DNA of 64,000 bases from Roseovarius faecimaris (GCF_009762325.1 NZ_CP034348.1:2300501-2364500); one strand, 5' to 3'. Shown: positions 44,249 through 52,802, counted from the stretch's first letter. Made by a program: numbers and translations. Notes: generated from the letters alone by a model not told the origin.

Positions 44249-45034
44249 CGCCCCCCGGATCACCTTGCTGAACTTGCTGAAAATCGCCTCATTAGCGCAG
44301 ATCACTTCGCCATCAGACAGGATATCCCCGCCCGGCGTGAGCGGCTCGATCAGACCGCCCGCCTCTTTCACGATGATCACGCCGGCCGCCATATCCCAGG
44401 CATTGAGCCGCCGCTCCCAGAAACCGTCATAGCGCCCGGCGGCCACATAGGCCATGTCGAGCGCGGCGGAGCCCCAGCGGCGCACACCGGCACAGGCGGG
44501 CAGCAGACGGGCAAGATCCTGCAATGTTTCCGGCAGATCCGCGCGGCCCCCGAACGGCAGGCCGGTGGCAAAGATGCTCTCGATCATCGCCGAGCGGCCC
44601 GAGACCCGCAGCCGCGCATCGTTGACAAAGGCCCCCTCGCCCTTTTCGGCGAAGAACAGCTCGTCCTTGGCGGCGTCATAGATCACCCCGGCGACGATCT
44701 GGCCCTTATGCTCCAGCGCGATGGACACCGCCCAATGCGGCAGCCCGTGCAGAAAGTTGGTCGTGCCATCCAGCGGATCGACGATCCAGCGGCGGGTCGG
44801 GTCCTGACCCTCGATCTCGCCCCCTTCCTCGGCCACCCAGCCATAGGTGGGGCGTGCGCCCAGAAGTTCGTCTTTCAGAATCGCTTCGGCGGCAAGATCA
44901 GCGCGGCTGACGAAATCGCCCGCGCCCTTCATCGACACCTGCAGGTTCTCAACCTCGCGGAAGTCCTTGGCCAGCGACCGCCCCGCCTTGCGCGCGGCTT
45001 TCATCATGATGTTGAGATTGGCACTGCCGCCCAT
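44246..45034 (-). CDS. Inositol monophosphatase family protein (SuhB-like)
   Basis: About 262 residues from ATG 45034 (AGGAGC upstream); the frame continues upstream without conservation. The metal-site motifs are WVAEEGGEIEG, WIVDPLDGTTNFLHGLPH and NAWDMAAGVIIVKEAGG. Family members dephosphorylate inositol-1-phosphate or related sugar phosphates with Mg2+. SuhB-type members also have a ribosome-related role in E. coli. Its stop is shared with the palindromic element. Confidence 0.92.
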   Translation of the reverse strand: MGGSANLNIMMKAARKAGRSLAKDFREVENLQVSMKGAGDFVSRADLAAEAILKDELLGARPTYGWVAEEGGEIEGQDPTRRWIVDPLDGTTNFLHGLPHWAVSIALEHKGQIVAGVIYDAAKDELFFAEKGEGAFVNDARLRVSGRSAMIESIFATGLPFGGRADLPETLQDLARLLPACAGVRRWGSAALDMAYVAAGRYDGFWERRLNAWDMAAGVIIVKEAGGLIEPLTPGGDILSDGEVICANEAIFSKFSKVIRGA

Positions 45035-45106
45035 GGGAGTTGCTCCTGATGTCTTAAGGCCGCGCGTATACGCCGCGCGGGGCCGTGGCACAAGGGGGTG
45101 CGCGCG

Positions 45107-46015
45107 TCAGATGTCACGCTGCAGGCGGACCGGAATATCACGCGCCAGCCTGATGAGCTGCGCCATATAGGGCTTGTCGGCATCTTCTTCGCGGATGGCC
45201 GCGTAAAGCCGTTTGGTCAAACCGGCTTGCGTGACTTTCCTTGTGACGTAATCCGAACTTGTTCTCACCTCGCGCACCACCCAGTCAGGCAGCACCGCGA
45301 CGCCGCGATTGGACGCCACAAGCAGCAGGATCACCGCCGTCAATTCCACTTGCCGGATCGCGCGCGGCTCGACCTTGGCGGGCGTTAAAAGCTCGGTGAA
45401 GACATCGAGCCGCGACCGGTCCACCGGGTAGGTGATCAGCGTCTCTTCGCGGAAATCCTCGGCCTCGACCCACGCCTTCTGAGCCAGGGGATGCGCACTG
45501 GAGGCCACGAAAACCGGCTCGTAATCAAAAAGCGGCTTGAAGATGATGCCGGGCAGGTCCTCGGGGTCGGAAGAGACGACAAGATCGACCTCCTCCTTTT
45601 GCAGGGCGGGAAGCGCGTCAAAGGCAAGGCCGGGGCGGATATCCACATCCACATCGGCCCAGGTCTTGCGAAACCGCTCCAGCACCGGGAAAAGCCATTC
45701 GAAACAGGCGTGGCATTCGATGGCGATATGCATCCGCCCCGAGGAGCCTTCGCGCAGCCCGGCAAACTCGCTCTCCAGCGCCTCGATCTCGGGCAGGACC
45801 TTTTCGGCAAGCCGCAACAGACGCTGGCCCGCCGCCGACAGCTTGAGCGGCTTGGAGCGGCGTACGAAAAGCTCAACCCCGGCCTGATCTTCCAGGCCCT
45901 TGATCTGATGGCTTAGCGCGGATTGCGTGATGTTCAGCAGATCGGCGGCCCGCGCCAGCCCGCCCGCCTGGTGAATTGCCCGGATCGTCTTGAGATGCCG
46001 GAACTCGATATGCAT
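45107..46015 (-). CDS. metR: LysR-family regulator of methionine biosynthesis
   Basis: The 302-residue protein has the LysR helix-turn-helix (GGLARAADLLNITQSALSHQIKGLED) and the MetR-like effector domain (MHIAIECHACFEWLFPVLERF is characteristic of MetR). It is divergent from metF, a usual MetR target responding to homocysteine. The intergenic region carries a T-N11-A dyad two bases before the metR start. Confidence 0.92.
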   Translation of the reverse strand: MHIEFRHLKTIRAIHQAGGLARAADLLNITQSALSHQIKGLEDQAGVELFVRRSKPLKLSAAGQRLLRLAEKVLPEIEALESEFAGLREGSSGRMHIAIECHACFEWLFPVLERFRKTWADVDVDIRPGLAFDALPALQKEEVDLVVSSDPEDLPGIIFKPLFDYEPVFVASSAHPLAQKAWVEAEDFREETLITYPVDRSRLDVFTELLTPAKVEPRAIRQVELTAVILLLVASNRGVAVLPDWVVREVRTSSDYVTRKVTQAGLTKRLYAAIREEDADKPYMAQLIRLARDIPVRLQRDI

Positions 46016-46016
46016 T

Positions 46017-46033
46017 TATGAACGACCCTCATA
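46017..46033. promoter_or_regulatory. Candidate MetR operator
   Basis: TATGA-N7-TCATA with T-N11-A (T 46019, A 46031), immediately upstream of the metR ATG. A direct repeat ATGAA-TTTT-ATGAA follows at about 46039-46053. Either could serve metR autoregulation and metF activation. Confidence 0.5.
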
Positions 46034-46114
46034 GAAACCATGAATTTTATGAAGTTGTCTCACATTGCTGCGCCTGCAACAAGAGGCCAACACCTCTTTC
46101 AAAGGATCATCACC

Positions 46115-46981
46115 ATGAAAACTCCCCGCGTCTCCTTCGAGTTTTTCCCTCCAAAATCGCTCGAAGCGTCGTTCCGCCTGTGGGACACGGTACACGCCCT
46201 CGCCCCGCTTGAGCCGCGTTTCGTTTCGGTGACCTATGGCGCGGGCGGGACCACGCGCGAGCTGACCCGCGACGCGGTGGGCACGCTGCATGCCTCCACC
46301 GAGCTGAACGTGGCCGCGCATCTGACCTGTGTCGAGGCCAGCCGCGAAGAGACGCTTGCCGTGGCCGACAGCTTTGCCCGGGCGGGTGTGAGCGAGATTG
46401 TGGCGCTCAGGGGCGATCCGCCCAAGGGCAGCGACCGGTTCGAGCCGCATGCCGACGGGTTTGCCAACAGTTGCGAGCTGATCGAAGCGCTGGCGGACAC
46501 GGGCAAATTCACCATCCGTGTCGGCGCCTACCCGGAGAAACATCCCGAGGCCACAAGCCGCAAGGCCGATATCGACTGGCTCAAGCGCAAGATCGACGCG
46601 GGCGCGGCCGAGGCGATCACCCAGTTCTTCTTTGACCCTGAAACCTTTTTCCGGTTCCGCGACGATTGCGCCAAGGCAGGCATCGATGCGCCGATCATTC
46701 CCGGTATCCTGCCGATTGAGGACTGGAGCGGTGTACGCCGCTTTGCAACCGCCTGCGGGACGAGCATCCCGGCCTGGCTGGACGAGGCGTTCGACAAGGC
46801 GGTGCGCGACGGTCGGCATGACCTTCTGGCCATAGCCGTCGCGACGGAGCTCTGCAGCGACCTGATCGAAGGCGGCGTGGAGGACCTGCATTTCTACACG
46901 CTGAACAAGCCCGACCTGACCCGCGAGATTTGCCACGCTCTGGGTGTGACGCCGCGCGTTCAATTGCAGAACGTGGCCTGA
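46115..46981 (+). CDS. metF: 5,10-methylenetetrahydrofolate reductase
   Basis: 288 residues from ATG 46115, with AAAGGA 8 bases upstream; the earlier ATG in frame adds non-conserved residues. The barrel motifs of MetF are present: VSFEFFPPK, PRFVSVTYGAGG, HLTCVEAS, EIVALRGDPP, AEAITQFFFDPETFFRF and PIIPGILPIEDW. With FAD and NADH it makes 5-methyl-THF for methionine synthesis. A 6-pair hairpin AAGAGG-N6-CCTCTT lies just before the ribosome site. Confidence 0.96.
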   Translation: MKTPRVSFEFFPPKSLEASFRLWDTVHALAPLEPRFVSVTYGAGGTTRELTRDAVGTLHASTELNVAAHLTCVEASREETLAVADSFARAGVSEIVALRGDPPKGSDRFEPHADGFANSCELIEALADTGKFTIRVGAYPEKHPEATSRKADIDWLKRKIDAGAAEAITQFFFDPETFFRFRDDCAKAGIDAPIIPGILPIEDWSGVRRFATACGTSIPAWLDEAFDKAVRDGRHDLLAIAVATELCSDLIEGGVEDLHFYTLNKPDLTREICHALGVTPRVQLQNVA

Positions 46982-47020
46982 GAGGCGCCCCTCGTCAGCC
47001 CTTACAGGCTGCCTCGGTCA
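46979..47020. terminator. Imperfect palindrome spanning convergent stops of metF and apbC
   Basis: The 42 bases run from the metF TGA to the reversed TGA (TCA) of apbC. CAGCC-CTTACA-GGCTG forms the central hairpin, and AGGC/GCCT can extend it outside. There is no T-tract. This fits a bidirectional transcription end. Confidence 0.45.
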
Positions 47021-48091
47021 GGCGATCCCACCTTGCACCAAACGATCGGCCAGTTGCGCATAGGCCTGCGCGATTGGCCCGTCGCCTGCGGCAATCGGCG
47101 TACCGCCATCCCCTGCGAGGCGCGTGTCGAGGTCGATAGGCAGTGCGCCGAGGAAAGGCAGGCCAAGTTTCTCCGCCTCTGCCTTCACCCCGCCATGACC
47201 GAAGATCTGCGCCTCATGCCCGCAATTGGGGCAATGGAAGGTCGACATATTCTCGATCAGCCCCAGAACCGGCGTTTTGAGTGTGCGGAACATGTCCATC
47301 GCCTTGCGCGCATCGAGCAGGGCAACGTCCTGCGGGGTTGAGACAACGATGGCCCCGGTCGGCGCGGATTTCTGGCAGAGCGTGAGCTGCACATCGCCCG
47401 TGCCGGGCGGCAGGTCGACGATCAGCACGTCAAGCTCACCCCAGCGCACCTGAGAGATCATCTGTTGCAGCGCCCCCATCAGCATCGGCCCGCGCCAGAC
47501 CACGGCCTTGTCCGGGTCAAGCATGAGGCCGATGGACATCAGCGTCACGCCATGCGCGTGCAAAGGTTCAATGATCTTGCCGTCAGGGCTGGCCGGGCGC
47601 TTGTTGACCCCCATCATGCGTGGCTGCGAAGGCCCATAGATATCCGCATCCAGAAGCCCGACACGGCGGCCCTGCCGGGCCAGCGCCACAGCCAGATTTG
47701 AGGACACGGTGGATTTACCCACCCCGCCCTTCCCGGACGCAATCGCCAGGATCGAGCGCACGCCATCGGGCCGCACCGGGCCCTCCGTCGGTTTCGGATG
47801 CCCGCCGATCTTGAGGTTGGGCGGCGGTTTGGCGGCGGCAGCCGGGCCATGAGCGGTCAGGACCACCGACGCCGCCCCCACCCCCGGCAGAGCAAGAACC
47901 GCCCGCTCGGACGCCGCGCGCAGGGGCTCCATTTGCCGTGCCATGTCGGCATTCGGCGCCTCGATGACAAAGCGCACCTGATCTCCTTCGATGGTCAGGG
48001 CACGCACCATGTCGCGCGACACCAGATTGCCGCCATCCGGCAGCTCCAGCCGCTCCAATTGTGCAAGAATTTCGGAGCGGGTGATGCTCAT
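47018..48091 (-). CDS. apbC: Mrp/NBP35-family iron-sulfur carrier ATPase
   Basis: 357 residues from ATG 48091 (frame extends upstream without conservation). The N-terminal ~100 residues are a MIP18/DUF59-type domain. A proline-rich linker follows, then a deviant Walker A P-loop [17 protein letters not shown] and the CxxC of [14 protein letters not shown], which holds a bridging [4Fe-4S] cluster in dimers. It loads Fe-S clusters onto apoproteins in the cytosol. It is convergent with metF. Confidence 0.94.
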   Translation of the reverse strand: MSITRSEILAQLERLELPDGGNLVSRDMVRALTIEGDQVRFVIEAPNADMARQMEPLRAASERAVLALPGVGAASVVLTAHGPAAAAKPPPNLKIGGHPKPTEGPVRPDGVRSILAIASGKGGVGKSTVSSNLAVALARQGRRVGLLDADIYGPSQPRMMGVNKRPASPDGKIIEPLHAHGVTLMSIGLMLDPDKAVVWRGPMLMGALQQMISQVRWGELDVLIVDLPPGTGDVQLTLCQKSAPTGAIVVSTPQDVALLDARKAMDMFRTLKTPVLGLIENMSTFHCPNCGHEAQIFGHGGVKAEAEKLGLPFLGALPIDLDTRLAGDGGTPIAAGDGPIAQAYAQLADRLVQGGIA

Positions 48092-48417
48092 GATAACCTC
48101 CTGGATTTCAGTCATGCCTATAGGTGGCAGAATTAAGCGCGACGGCAAGGGGCTGGCGGGCGAATTTCCCCGCCACAAGACCGGAGCAGAACATCTCATG
48201 CTGCAATGCAGCATAATATATGTATCTCAAAACCCTCATTTTTAACCAAATTTCCCAATAAAAAGCATTACGTTACGGAAGGCCCACCCATGCAACAGAT
48301 GCATAACGGCCTTGAACAGCCATCCATTGTGCAGTTGCAGCATTGGTTTATATAGGCGTCAAACAGGTCGGATCGTCCGCAAAGAGGACCCCTCAATTCG
48401 ATCATAGGAGTATCAAG
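48092..48417 (+). promoter_or_regulatory. 326-base AT-rich intergenic region with promoter for the DUF1127 gene
   Basis: No gene is seen. It holds a 7-pair stem-loop ATGCTGC-AAT-GCAGCAT (48198-48214), an AT-rich stretch (about 48215-48270), and a plausible promoter for the + strand: TTGTGC (48327-48332), 16 bases, TATATA (48349-48354). That leaves a 5' leader of about 55 bases before ATG 48418. In Rhodobacter the equivalent promoter is read by RpoHI/RpoHII; sigma specificity cannot be proved here. Confidence 0.5.
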
Positions 48418-48633
48418 ATGACGTTTGTCGCCCAACACAACACCGGCTTTGCATGCCTGAAGCTGGATATCGCCGCCGCGATCTATGCGGTGATGCAGCG
48501 TTATGACGATTATCGCGCCTACCGCGAAACCCTGAACCAGCTGCGCGACCTCGACGACCGCCAGCTCGCGGATCTGGGTATCAGCCGCAGCGAGATTGCC
48601 GCCACGGCCCACAAGGCCGCGTTCGGCGTGTAA
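48418..48633 (+). CDS. DUF1127 small protein (CcaF1-like)
   Basis: The 71-residue protein starts at ATG 48418 with ATAGGAG upstream. The C-terminal half is the DUF1127 motif (YRAYRETLNQLRDLDDRQL, then LGISRSEIAATAH), a small Arg-rich putative RNA-binding fold. In R. sphaeroides the 71-residue DUF1127 protein CcaF1 (RSP_6037) is cotranscribed with the CcsR1-4 sRNAs, induced by RpoHI/RpoHII stress sigma factors, and affects sRNA processing. Here too a hairpin array with CCUCC loops follows within 15 bases of the stop. Equivalence rests on size, family and context. Confidence 0.87.
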   Translation: MTFVAQHNTGFACLKLDIAAAIYAVMQRYDDYRAYRETLNQLRDLDDRQLADLGISRSEIAATAHKAAFGV

Positions 48634-48645
48634 GACATAAGAATA

Positions 48646-48830
48646 CAGGCGCTTCCTCCTCCCTGAGCGCCTGCATATGACCCAAGGCACCTCTCCTCCT
48701 CCCTTGTGCCTGGGTTGCTCAATCGGATCGTTTTATCCGATGACGATCACGTTGGCCCTTCCTCCCTGTGGTGCCAACTGTGTGTAAACGGCGGAACCAG
48801 TCCCTCCCGGCTGGGTCCGCCGTTTTTTTT
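48646..48830 (+). ncRNA. CcsR-like (cuckoo) small RNA array downstream of DUF1127
   Basis: Five successive hairpins. H1: CAGGCGCT/AGCGCCTG (48646-48673) with CCTCCTCCC in the loop (48655-48663). H2: CCCAAGGCAC/GTGCCTGGG (48681-48714, one bulge) with CCTCCTCCC (48695-48703). H3: ATCGGAT-CGTTTT-ATCCGAT (48722-48741), no such motif. H4: GTTGGC/GCCAAC (48751-48778) with CTTCCTCCC in the loop. H5: the terminator stem (48786-48825) with TCCCTCCC in the loop. Four anti-Shine-Dalgarno loops after a DUF1127 gene match the CcsR1-4 arrangement of R. sphaeroides, which are processed from the DUF1127 transcript. Confidence 0.8.
48786..48830 (+). terminator. Rho-independent terminator of the DUF1127-sRNA transcript
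   Basis: AAACGGCGGA-ACCAG (48786-48800), loop TCCCTCCCGG, then CTGGG-TCCGCCGTTT (48811-48825) with one mismatch, and a run of eight T (48823-48830). It ends 3 bases before the stop of the convergent acetyltransferase gene. Confidence 0.9.
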
Positions 48831-48833
48831 GGC

Positions 48834-49382
48834 TCAGCCGTGCAGGAGGCGCGCCGGGTTGCCCACCACTGTCGCCTCGGCAGGCACATCTCGGGTGACG
48901 ACGGCCCCGGCGCCGACAATGGCACCGTCGCCGATGCGCACGCCCGACAGGATGATCGCCCCGCCGCCGATCCACACCTCGCGGCCGATGGTGATGGGCC
49001 GCGCCTGTTCCAGCCCGGCACTGCGCTTGACGCGGTCCTTGTGATGCTGCGGGCAATAGAGCTGCACACCGGGGCCAAGCATGCTCTGCGCGCCGATGGT
49101 CACGGGCGCTGTGTCCAGAATGGTGCAGCCTGCGTTCATGTAGACATGATCGCCCAGCGAGATATGCACACCATAGGCACAATGAAACGGGGCTTCGATA
49201 TAGACCTCACGCCCGACCTGCGCCATCAACGCGCGCAGATCAGGGGCAATGCCGCCGCGCCGGTCGGGGGCCATGTGATTATGCGCATGCACCGCCGCGC
49301 GGGCACGGGCCTGCATCGCCTCCAGTTCCGGGTCCTGACAGCGATACCACTCCCCGGCCAGCATCTTTTCCTTTTCGGTCAT
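48834..49382 (-). CDS. Sugar O-acetyltransferase (maltose/galactoside acetyltransferase type)
   Basis: About 182 residues from ATG 49382, the usual [13 protein letters not shown] start of the family; ATG 49391 is an alternative. The N-terminal Mac domain is followed by a left-handed beta-helix of hexapeptide repeats ([53 protein letters not shown] types). It transfers acetyl from acetyl-CoA to sugars. It begins 27 bases after the 86-residue hypothetical gene and may lie downstream of the cobalamin riboswitch. Confidence 0.9.
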   Translation of the reverse strand: MTEKEKMLAGEWYRCQDPELEAMQARARAAVHAHNHMAPDRRGGIAPDLRALMAQVGREVYIEAPFHCAYGVHISLGDHVYMNAGCTILDTAPVTIGAQSMLGPGVQLYCPQHHKDRVKRSAGLEQARPITIGREVWIGGGAIILSGVRIGDGAIVGAGAVVTRDVPAEATVVGNPARLLHG

Positions 49383-49409
49383 GACCGGCATTCGGCCATG
49401 CAATGCCGT

Positions 49410-49670
49410 TCAATGCAAGCGGCGCGTCCGGCGCTTGGGACGTGTAAGGCCCAGGCGCGCCTCGCGCAGGAACCCCACGAAGGCTTGCGCGGCGGCACTT
49501 TCAGGATTGCGCGCCTCGGGCAGCTGCAGCGCGGCGGACACGGTCGCTGCGGTCACGTCTCCAGGCCCGGCAAGGGCCCATTCCAGAAACCCCATGCGCG
49601 CGGCGGCATCGGCCTCGGCGCCCGTGAGGGTCAGCGTTTCAAGGCTGGTCAGGATACGTTGGGTGGTCAT
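49410..49670 (-). CDS. Hypothetical 86-residue protein under a cobalamin riboswitch
   Basis: ATG 49670 with GGGGAG about 10 bases upstream; the open frame runs 31 codons further upstream through low-conservation Pro-rich sequence and is not used. The protein has a helical acidic N-terminal part (LTSLETLTLTGAEADAAARM) and a strongly basic C-terminus (RPKRRTRRLH). There is no signal peptide, membrane segment or recognised domain. It is the first gene after a clear cobalamin riboswitch, so expression should fall when B12 is plentiful. Function unknown; whether it is a real cobalamin-linked protein is open. Confidence 0.6.
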   Translation of the reverse strand: MTTQRILTSLETLTLTGAEADAAARMGFLEWALAGPGDVTAATVSAALQLPEARNPESAAAQAFVGFLREARLGLTRPKRRTRRLH

Positions 49671-49779
49671 CTTCAGCTTCTCCCCGACCACACCCCGGGC
49701 CGGATGGGGCGGCGGAAGCTGCGGGAGGGATGAGAGGCTGAGCCCCGGACCATCCGCCCACACCGCCCACCGCGGTTTG

Positions 49780-49970
49780 ACGTCGATCCAAGGCTGGTTT
49801 CCGGGCTTGGCGGGTCAGGATGCGGCGCCTTCCCAGGCCGTAGCTGGCCCAGTGGCTGATGTGCCGCATCCCCCGGTCCTTACCGTTGCGGGGGCAGCGC
49901 CGGTGTTTCACCGGCTTCCCAATTCTCCCCTAACGCCTTGCGGGCGATCGGGGCACCTCGGAGCTTCACT
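49780..49970 (-). promoter_or_regulatory. Cobalamin (B12) riboswitch
   Basis: Read on the minus strand, the conserved core is unmistakable. GCCGGTGAAACACCGGC is followed by GCTGCCCCCGCAACGGTAAG (49915-49879), then GCCACTGGG (49856-49848), GGGAAGGC, and the B12 box AGCCCGGAAACCAGCC (49807-49792). A GGTGCCCC region at the 5' side (about 49957-49950) fits the entry stem. Such elements bind adenosylcobalamin or related corrinoids and turn off expression. The start of the next gene lies about 110 bases beyond; GCAGCTTC in that leader can pair with GAAGCTG at its ribosome site. The rest of the 344-base gene-free stretch (49671-50014) is this leader and flank. Confidence 0.92.
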
Positions 49971-50014
49971 CTGACCGAGCGGCCAGAGTCGCACAAGCAC
50001 CAAATTCGGCGGGA

Positions 50015-50368
50015 TCAGAAATTGTTTGGATTGCCCCTCAACAGGCTTCCCGTGCCATCCAGCCGGCCGCCCTGCACCCAGCTGACAAAATTGCCCTCCA
50101 GCTTGAGGTGCCAGCATTCGACGGCGACATTGTCATAGGTGAAACAGGCCCGATCCCCCAGCACAGCCCAATAGCCGGTATACCCGTCCGCGTGCACCGT
50201 GCCATCGGCGGCGTAATACTCGGCATAGGCACTGCCATCATTCATACTGCCCATGACGGTGTTGCCGCTGAGCGCGGCATGCACCTGCTCTTTTGTCGCC
50301 AGGTCCGCCGCCGCGGCCTCACCTGCGGTCAGCATCGCCAAAACCCCGGTAAAAATCACCGTTTTCAT
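50015..50368 (-). CDS. Hypothetical secreted protein
   Basis: The 117-residue protein has a signal peptide (MKTVIFTGVLAMLTAGEAAA-AD) and a short beta-rich mature part. It contains two Cys (ACFTYDNVAVECWHL) and a Tyr/Gly-rich stretch (YAEYYAADGTVHADGYTGYW). The pattern of NTVMGSMNDGSAYAEYY followed by a strand ending in CWHL resembles small roseobacter exported proteins of unknown function. AAAGGAGA lies upstream of the start. It precedes the cobalamin riboswitch; read-through between them is possible. Confidence 0.72.
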   Translation of the reverse strand: MKTVIFTGVLAMLTAGEAAAADLATKEQVHAALSGNTVMGSMNDGSAYAEYYAADGTVHADGYTGYWAVLGDRACFTYDNVAVECWHLKLEGNFVSWVQGGRLDGTGSLLRGNPNNF

Positions 50369-50459
50369 TGCAATCTCCTTTCAGAAATTCATCCCTGAAA
50401 CCACGCCTGCTTCTTCTTGGTCAAAATACTCGAAATCCGGATGCGGGCCAAAATGCGCG

Positions 50460-52802
50460 TCAGAACGGAATATCATCCGCCCCGGTCACAAATCGCGCGA
50501 CAATCTTCTTGGTGCCCGCTTTCTCGAAGTCGATCTCCAGCTTGTCGCCCTCGATGGCGATGATCAGCCCGTATCCGAATTTCTGATGAAACACCCGCTC
50601 CCCCACGATATGCGCCGAGGTGGCGGCCATGTCGATCACCACGTTCTTGGCCTCCGACGGCTGGCTGACCGGGCGTTGCCCGGCGCGGGCCTGCATCCGT
50701 TTCCACCCCGGAGAGTTGTATACATCGGCGCGCGCGGCTTTCTCTTCGATGCTGCTTTGCATGCCCGCCGCCCCGTATCCACCGCCATAGAGCCCCGGCG
50801 GGGTCAGCACCTCGACATGATCCTCGGGCAACTCGTCAATGAAACGCGACGGCATCTGGCTTTGCCACTGGCCATAGACCATCCGGTTGCCCGCAAAGGA
50901 AATGGTGCAGAGCTGTTCGGCCCGGGTGATGCCCACATAGGCCAGCCGCCGCTCCTCCTCCACACCCTTCAGCCCGCTTTCGTCCATCGACCGCTGTGAG
51001 GGAAAAAGCCCGTCCTCCCATCCCGGCAGGAACACGGCCGGAAATTCCAGACCCTTGGCGGCATGCAGGGTCATGATCGAAACCTTCTCGGCCACGTCCT
51101 CGCTTTCATTGTCCATGATCAGGCTGACATGTTCCAGAAACCCTTGCAGATTCTCGAACTGCTCCAACGCTTTGACAAGCTCCTTGAGGTTTTCCAGACG
51201 CCCCGGCGCTTCGGGTGTCTTGTCGTTCTGCCACATCTCGGTGTAGCCGCTTTCGTCAAGGATGATCTCGGCCAGTTCCACATGGCTGAGGCTCTTGTCG
51301 CCGACCATCCGCCCCCAGCGAGACAGGCACGTCAAGAGCCTGGCGAGCTCCGCCGCGCCCTTGCCGCCGAGCCCCTTTTCCTCCAGCAGGATCGCGGCAC
51401 CCTCGACCAAAGGCACGCCATTCGCGCGCGCGGCCCGCTGGATCTTTTGCTGAGCGACATCGCCCAGGCCGCGCTTGGGGGTGTTCACAATCCGCTCAAA
51501 GGCGAGGTCATCGGACGGGCTGACCACCAGCCGGAAATAGGCCATCGCATCGCGGATCTCCATCCGCTCGTAAAAGCGCGGGCCGCCGATCACACGGTAA
51601 GGCAGGCCGATGGTCAGAAACCGGTCCTCGAAGGCGCGCATCTGGTGCGAGGCGCGCACAAGTATGGCCATATCGTCAAGGCTCAGCGGATCCATCCCCC
51701 GCGTGCCGCGCTGCATCGCCTCGATCTCCTCGCCGATCCAGCGCGCCTCTTCCTCACCGTCCCAATGGCCAATCAGACGGACCTTCTCGCCACCTTCCGC
51801 ATCGGTCCAAAGCTCCTTGCCCAGCCGACCCTTATTGCCCGCGATCACACCCGAGGCGGCGGCCAGGATATGCGCGGTAGAGCGGTAATTCTGCTCCAGC
51901 CGGACCACGTGAGCGCCGGGAAAATCCTTTTCAAACCGCAGGATATTGCCCACCTCCGCGCCGCGCCAGCCATAGATCGACTGATCGTCATCTCCCACGC
52001 AGCAGATATTCTTGTGCCCGCCCGCCAGCAGCCGCAGCCACAGATATTGCGCCACGTTCGTGTCCTGATACTCGTCCACGAGGATATAGCAGAACCAGCG
52101 CTGATATTGCGCCAGCACATCCTCATGCGCCTGAAAGATCGTCACCATATGCAAAAGCAGATCGCCAAAATCGACGGCGTTCAGCTCTTTCAGGCGGGTC
52201 TGGTACTGCGCATAAAGCGCGATGCCCTTGTCATTATACGCGCTGGCCTCTGACGCGGGCACCTGTTCGGGCGTCCAGGCGCGGTTCTTCCAGTTGTCGA
52301 TCACCGCCGCCAGGGCACGGGCGGGCCAGCGTTTGTCGTCGATGCCCGCGGCCTGCACCAGTTGTTTCAGCAGGCGCAGCTGATCATCCGTATCCAGAAT
52401 GGTAAAGTTCGATTTCAGCCCGGCCAGCTCGGCATGCCGCCGCAAGAGCTTCACGCAGATCGAGTGAAACGTGCCCAGCCACGGCATGCCCTCGATCGCC
52501 TGTCCCATCATTGAGCCCACGCGGTGCTTCATCTCGCGCGCGGCCTTGTTGGTGAAGGTCACGGCGAGGATCTCGTTCGGGGCCGCACGCCCGGTGTTCA
52601 GCAGGTGCACAATGCGGGTGGTCAGCGCCTTGGTCTTGCCCGTCCCTGCCCCGGCCAGCATCAGCACCGGACCATCGAGCCGCTCCACCGCCTCGCGCTG
52701 CGCGGGGTTCAGGCTGTCGAGATACGGGGCCGGGCGCGCCGCCATCGCGCGCGCGGCCAGGGAGGCGCCTTCAAAGGCGTCGGAATCGTCAAAACTGCTC
52801 AT
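50460..52802 (-). CDS. UvrD/PcrA-family ATP-dependent DNA helicase
   Basis: The 780-residue SF1A helicase has motif Q/I AGAGTGKTKALTTRI, motif II LVDEYQDTN, motif III GDDDQSIYGWRGA, motif IV LEQNYRST and motif V MTLHAAKGLEFPAVFLPG. The C-terminal tail ends in a Tudor-like segment (VFHQKFGYGLIIAIEGDKLEIDF) as in PcrA/UvrD, which contacts RNA polymerase. It unwinds DNA 3'-5' in excision and mismatch repair. Naming as uvrD or pcrA is not decided by sequence alone. Confidence 0.95.
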   Translation of the reverse strand: MSSFDDSDAFEGASLAARAMAARPAPYLDSLNPAQREAVERLDGPVLMLAGAGTGKTKALTTRIVHLLNTGRAAPNEILAVTFTNKAAREMKHRVGSMMGQAIEGMPWLGTFHSICVKLLRRHAELAGLKSNFTILDTDDQLRLLKQLVQAAGIDDKRWPARALAAVIDNWKNRAWTPEQVPASEASAYNDKGIALYAQYQTRLKELNAVDFGDLLLHMVTIFQAHEDVLAQYQRWFCYILVDEYQDTNVAQYLWLRLLAGGHKNICCVGDDDQSIYGWRGAEVGNILRFEKDFPGAHVVRLEQNYRSTAHILAAASGVIAGNKGRLGKELWTDAEGGEKVRLIGHWDGEEEARWIGEEIEAMQRGTRGMDPLSLDDMAILVRASHQMRAFEDRFLTIGLPYRVIGGPRFYERMEIRDAMAYFRLVVSPSDDLAFERIVNTPKRGLGDVAQQKIQRAARANGVPLVEGAAILLEEKGLGGKGAAELARLLTCLSRWGRMVGDKSLSHVELAEIILDESGYTEMWQNDKTPEAPGRLENLKELVKALEQFENLQGFLEHVSLIMDNESEDVAEKVSIMTLHAAKGLEFPAVFLPGWEDGLFPSQRSMDESGLKGVEEERRLAYVGITRAEQLCTISFAGNRMVYGQWQSQMPSRFIDELPEDHVEVLTPPGLYGGGYGAAGMQSSIEEKAARADVYNSPGWKRMQARAGQRPVSQPSEAKNVVIDMAATSAHIVGERVFHQKFGYGLIIAIEGDKLEIDFEKAGTKKIVARFVTGADDIPF

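Noticed and set aside
49639..49911. A 90-codon open frame on the minus strand through the riboswitch region
   Set aside because: Its first part is simply the translation of the conserved B12 riboswitch core (GTGAAACACCGG...CCGCAACGGTAAG), a well-known source of spurious gene calls.
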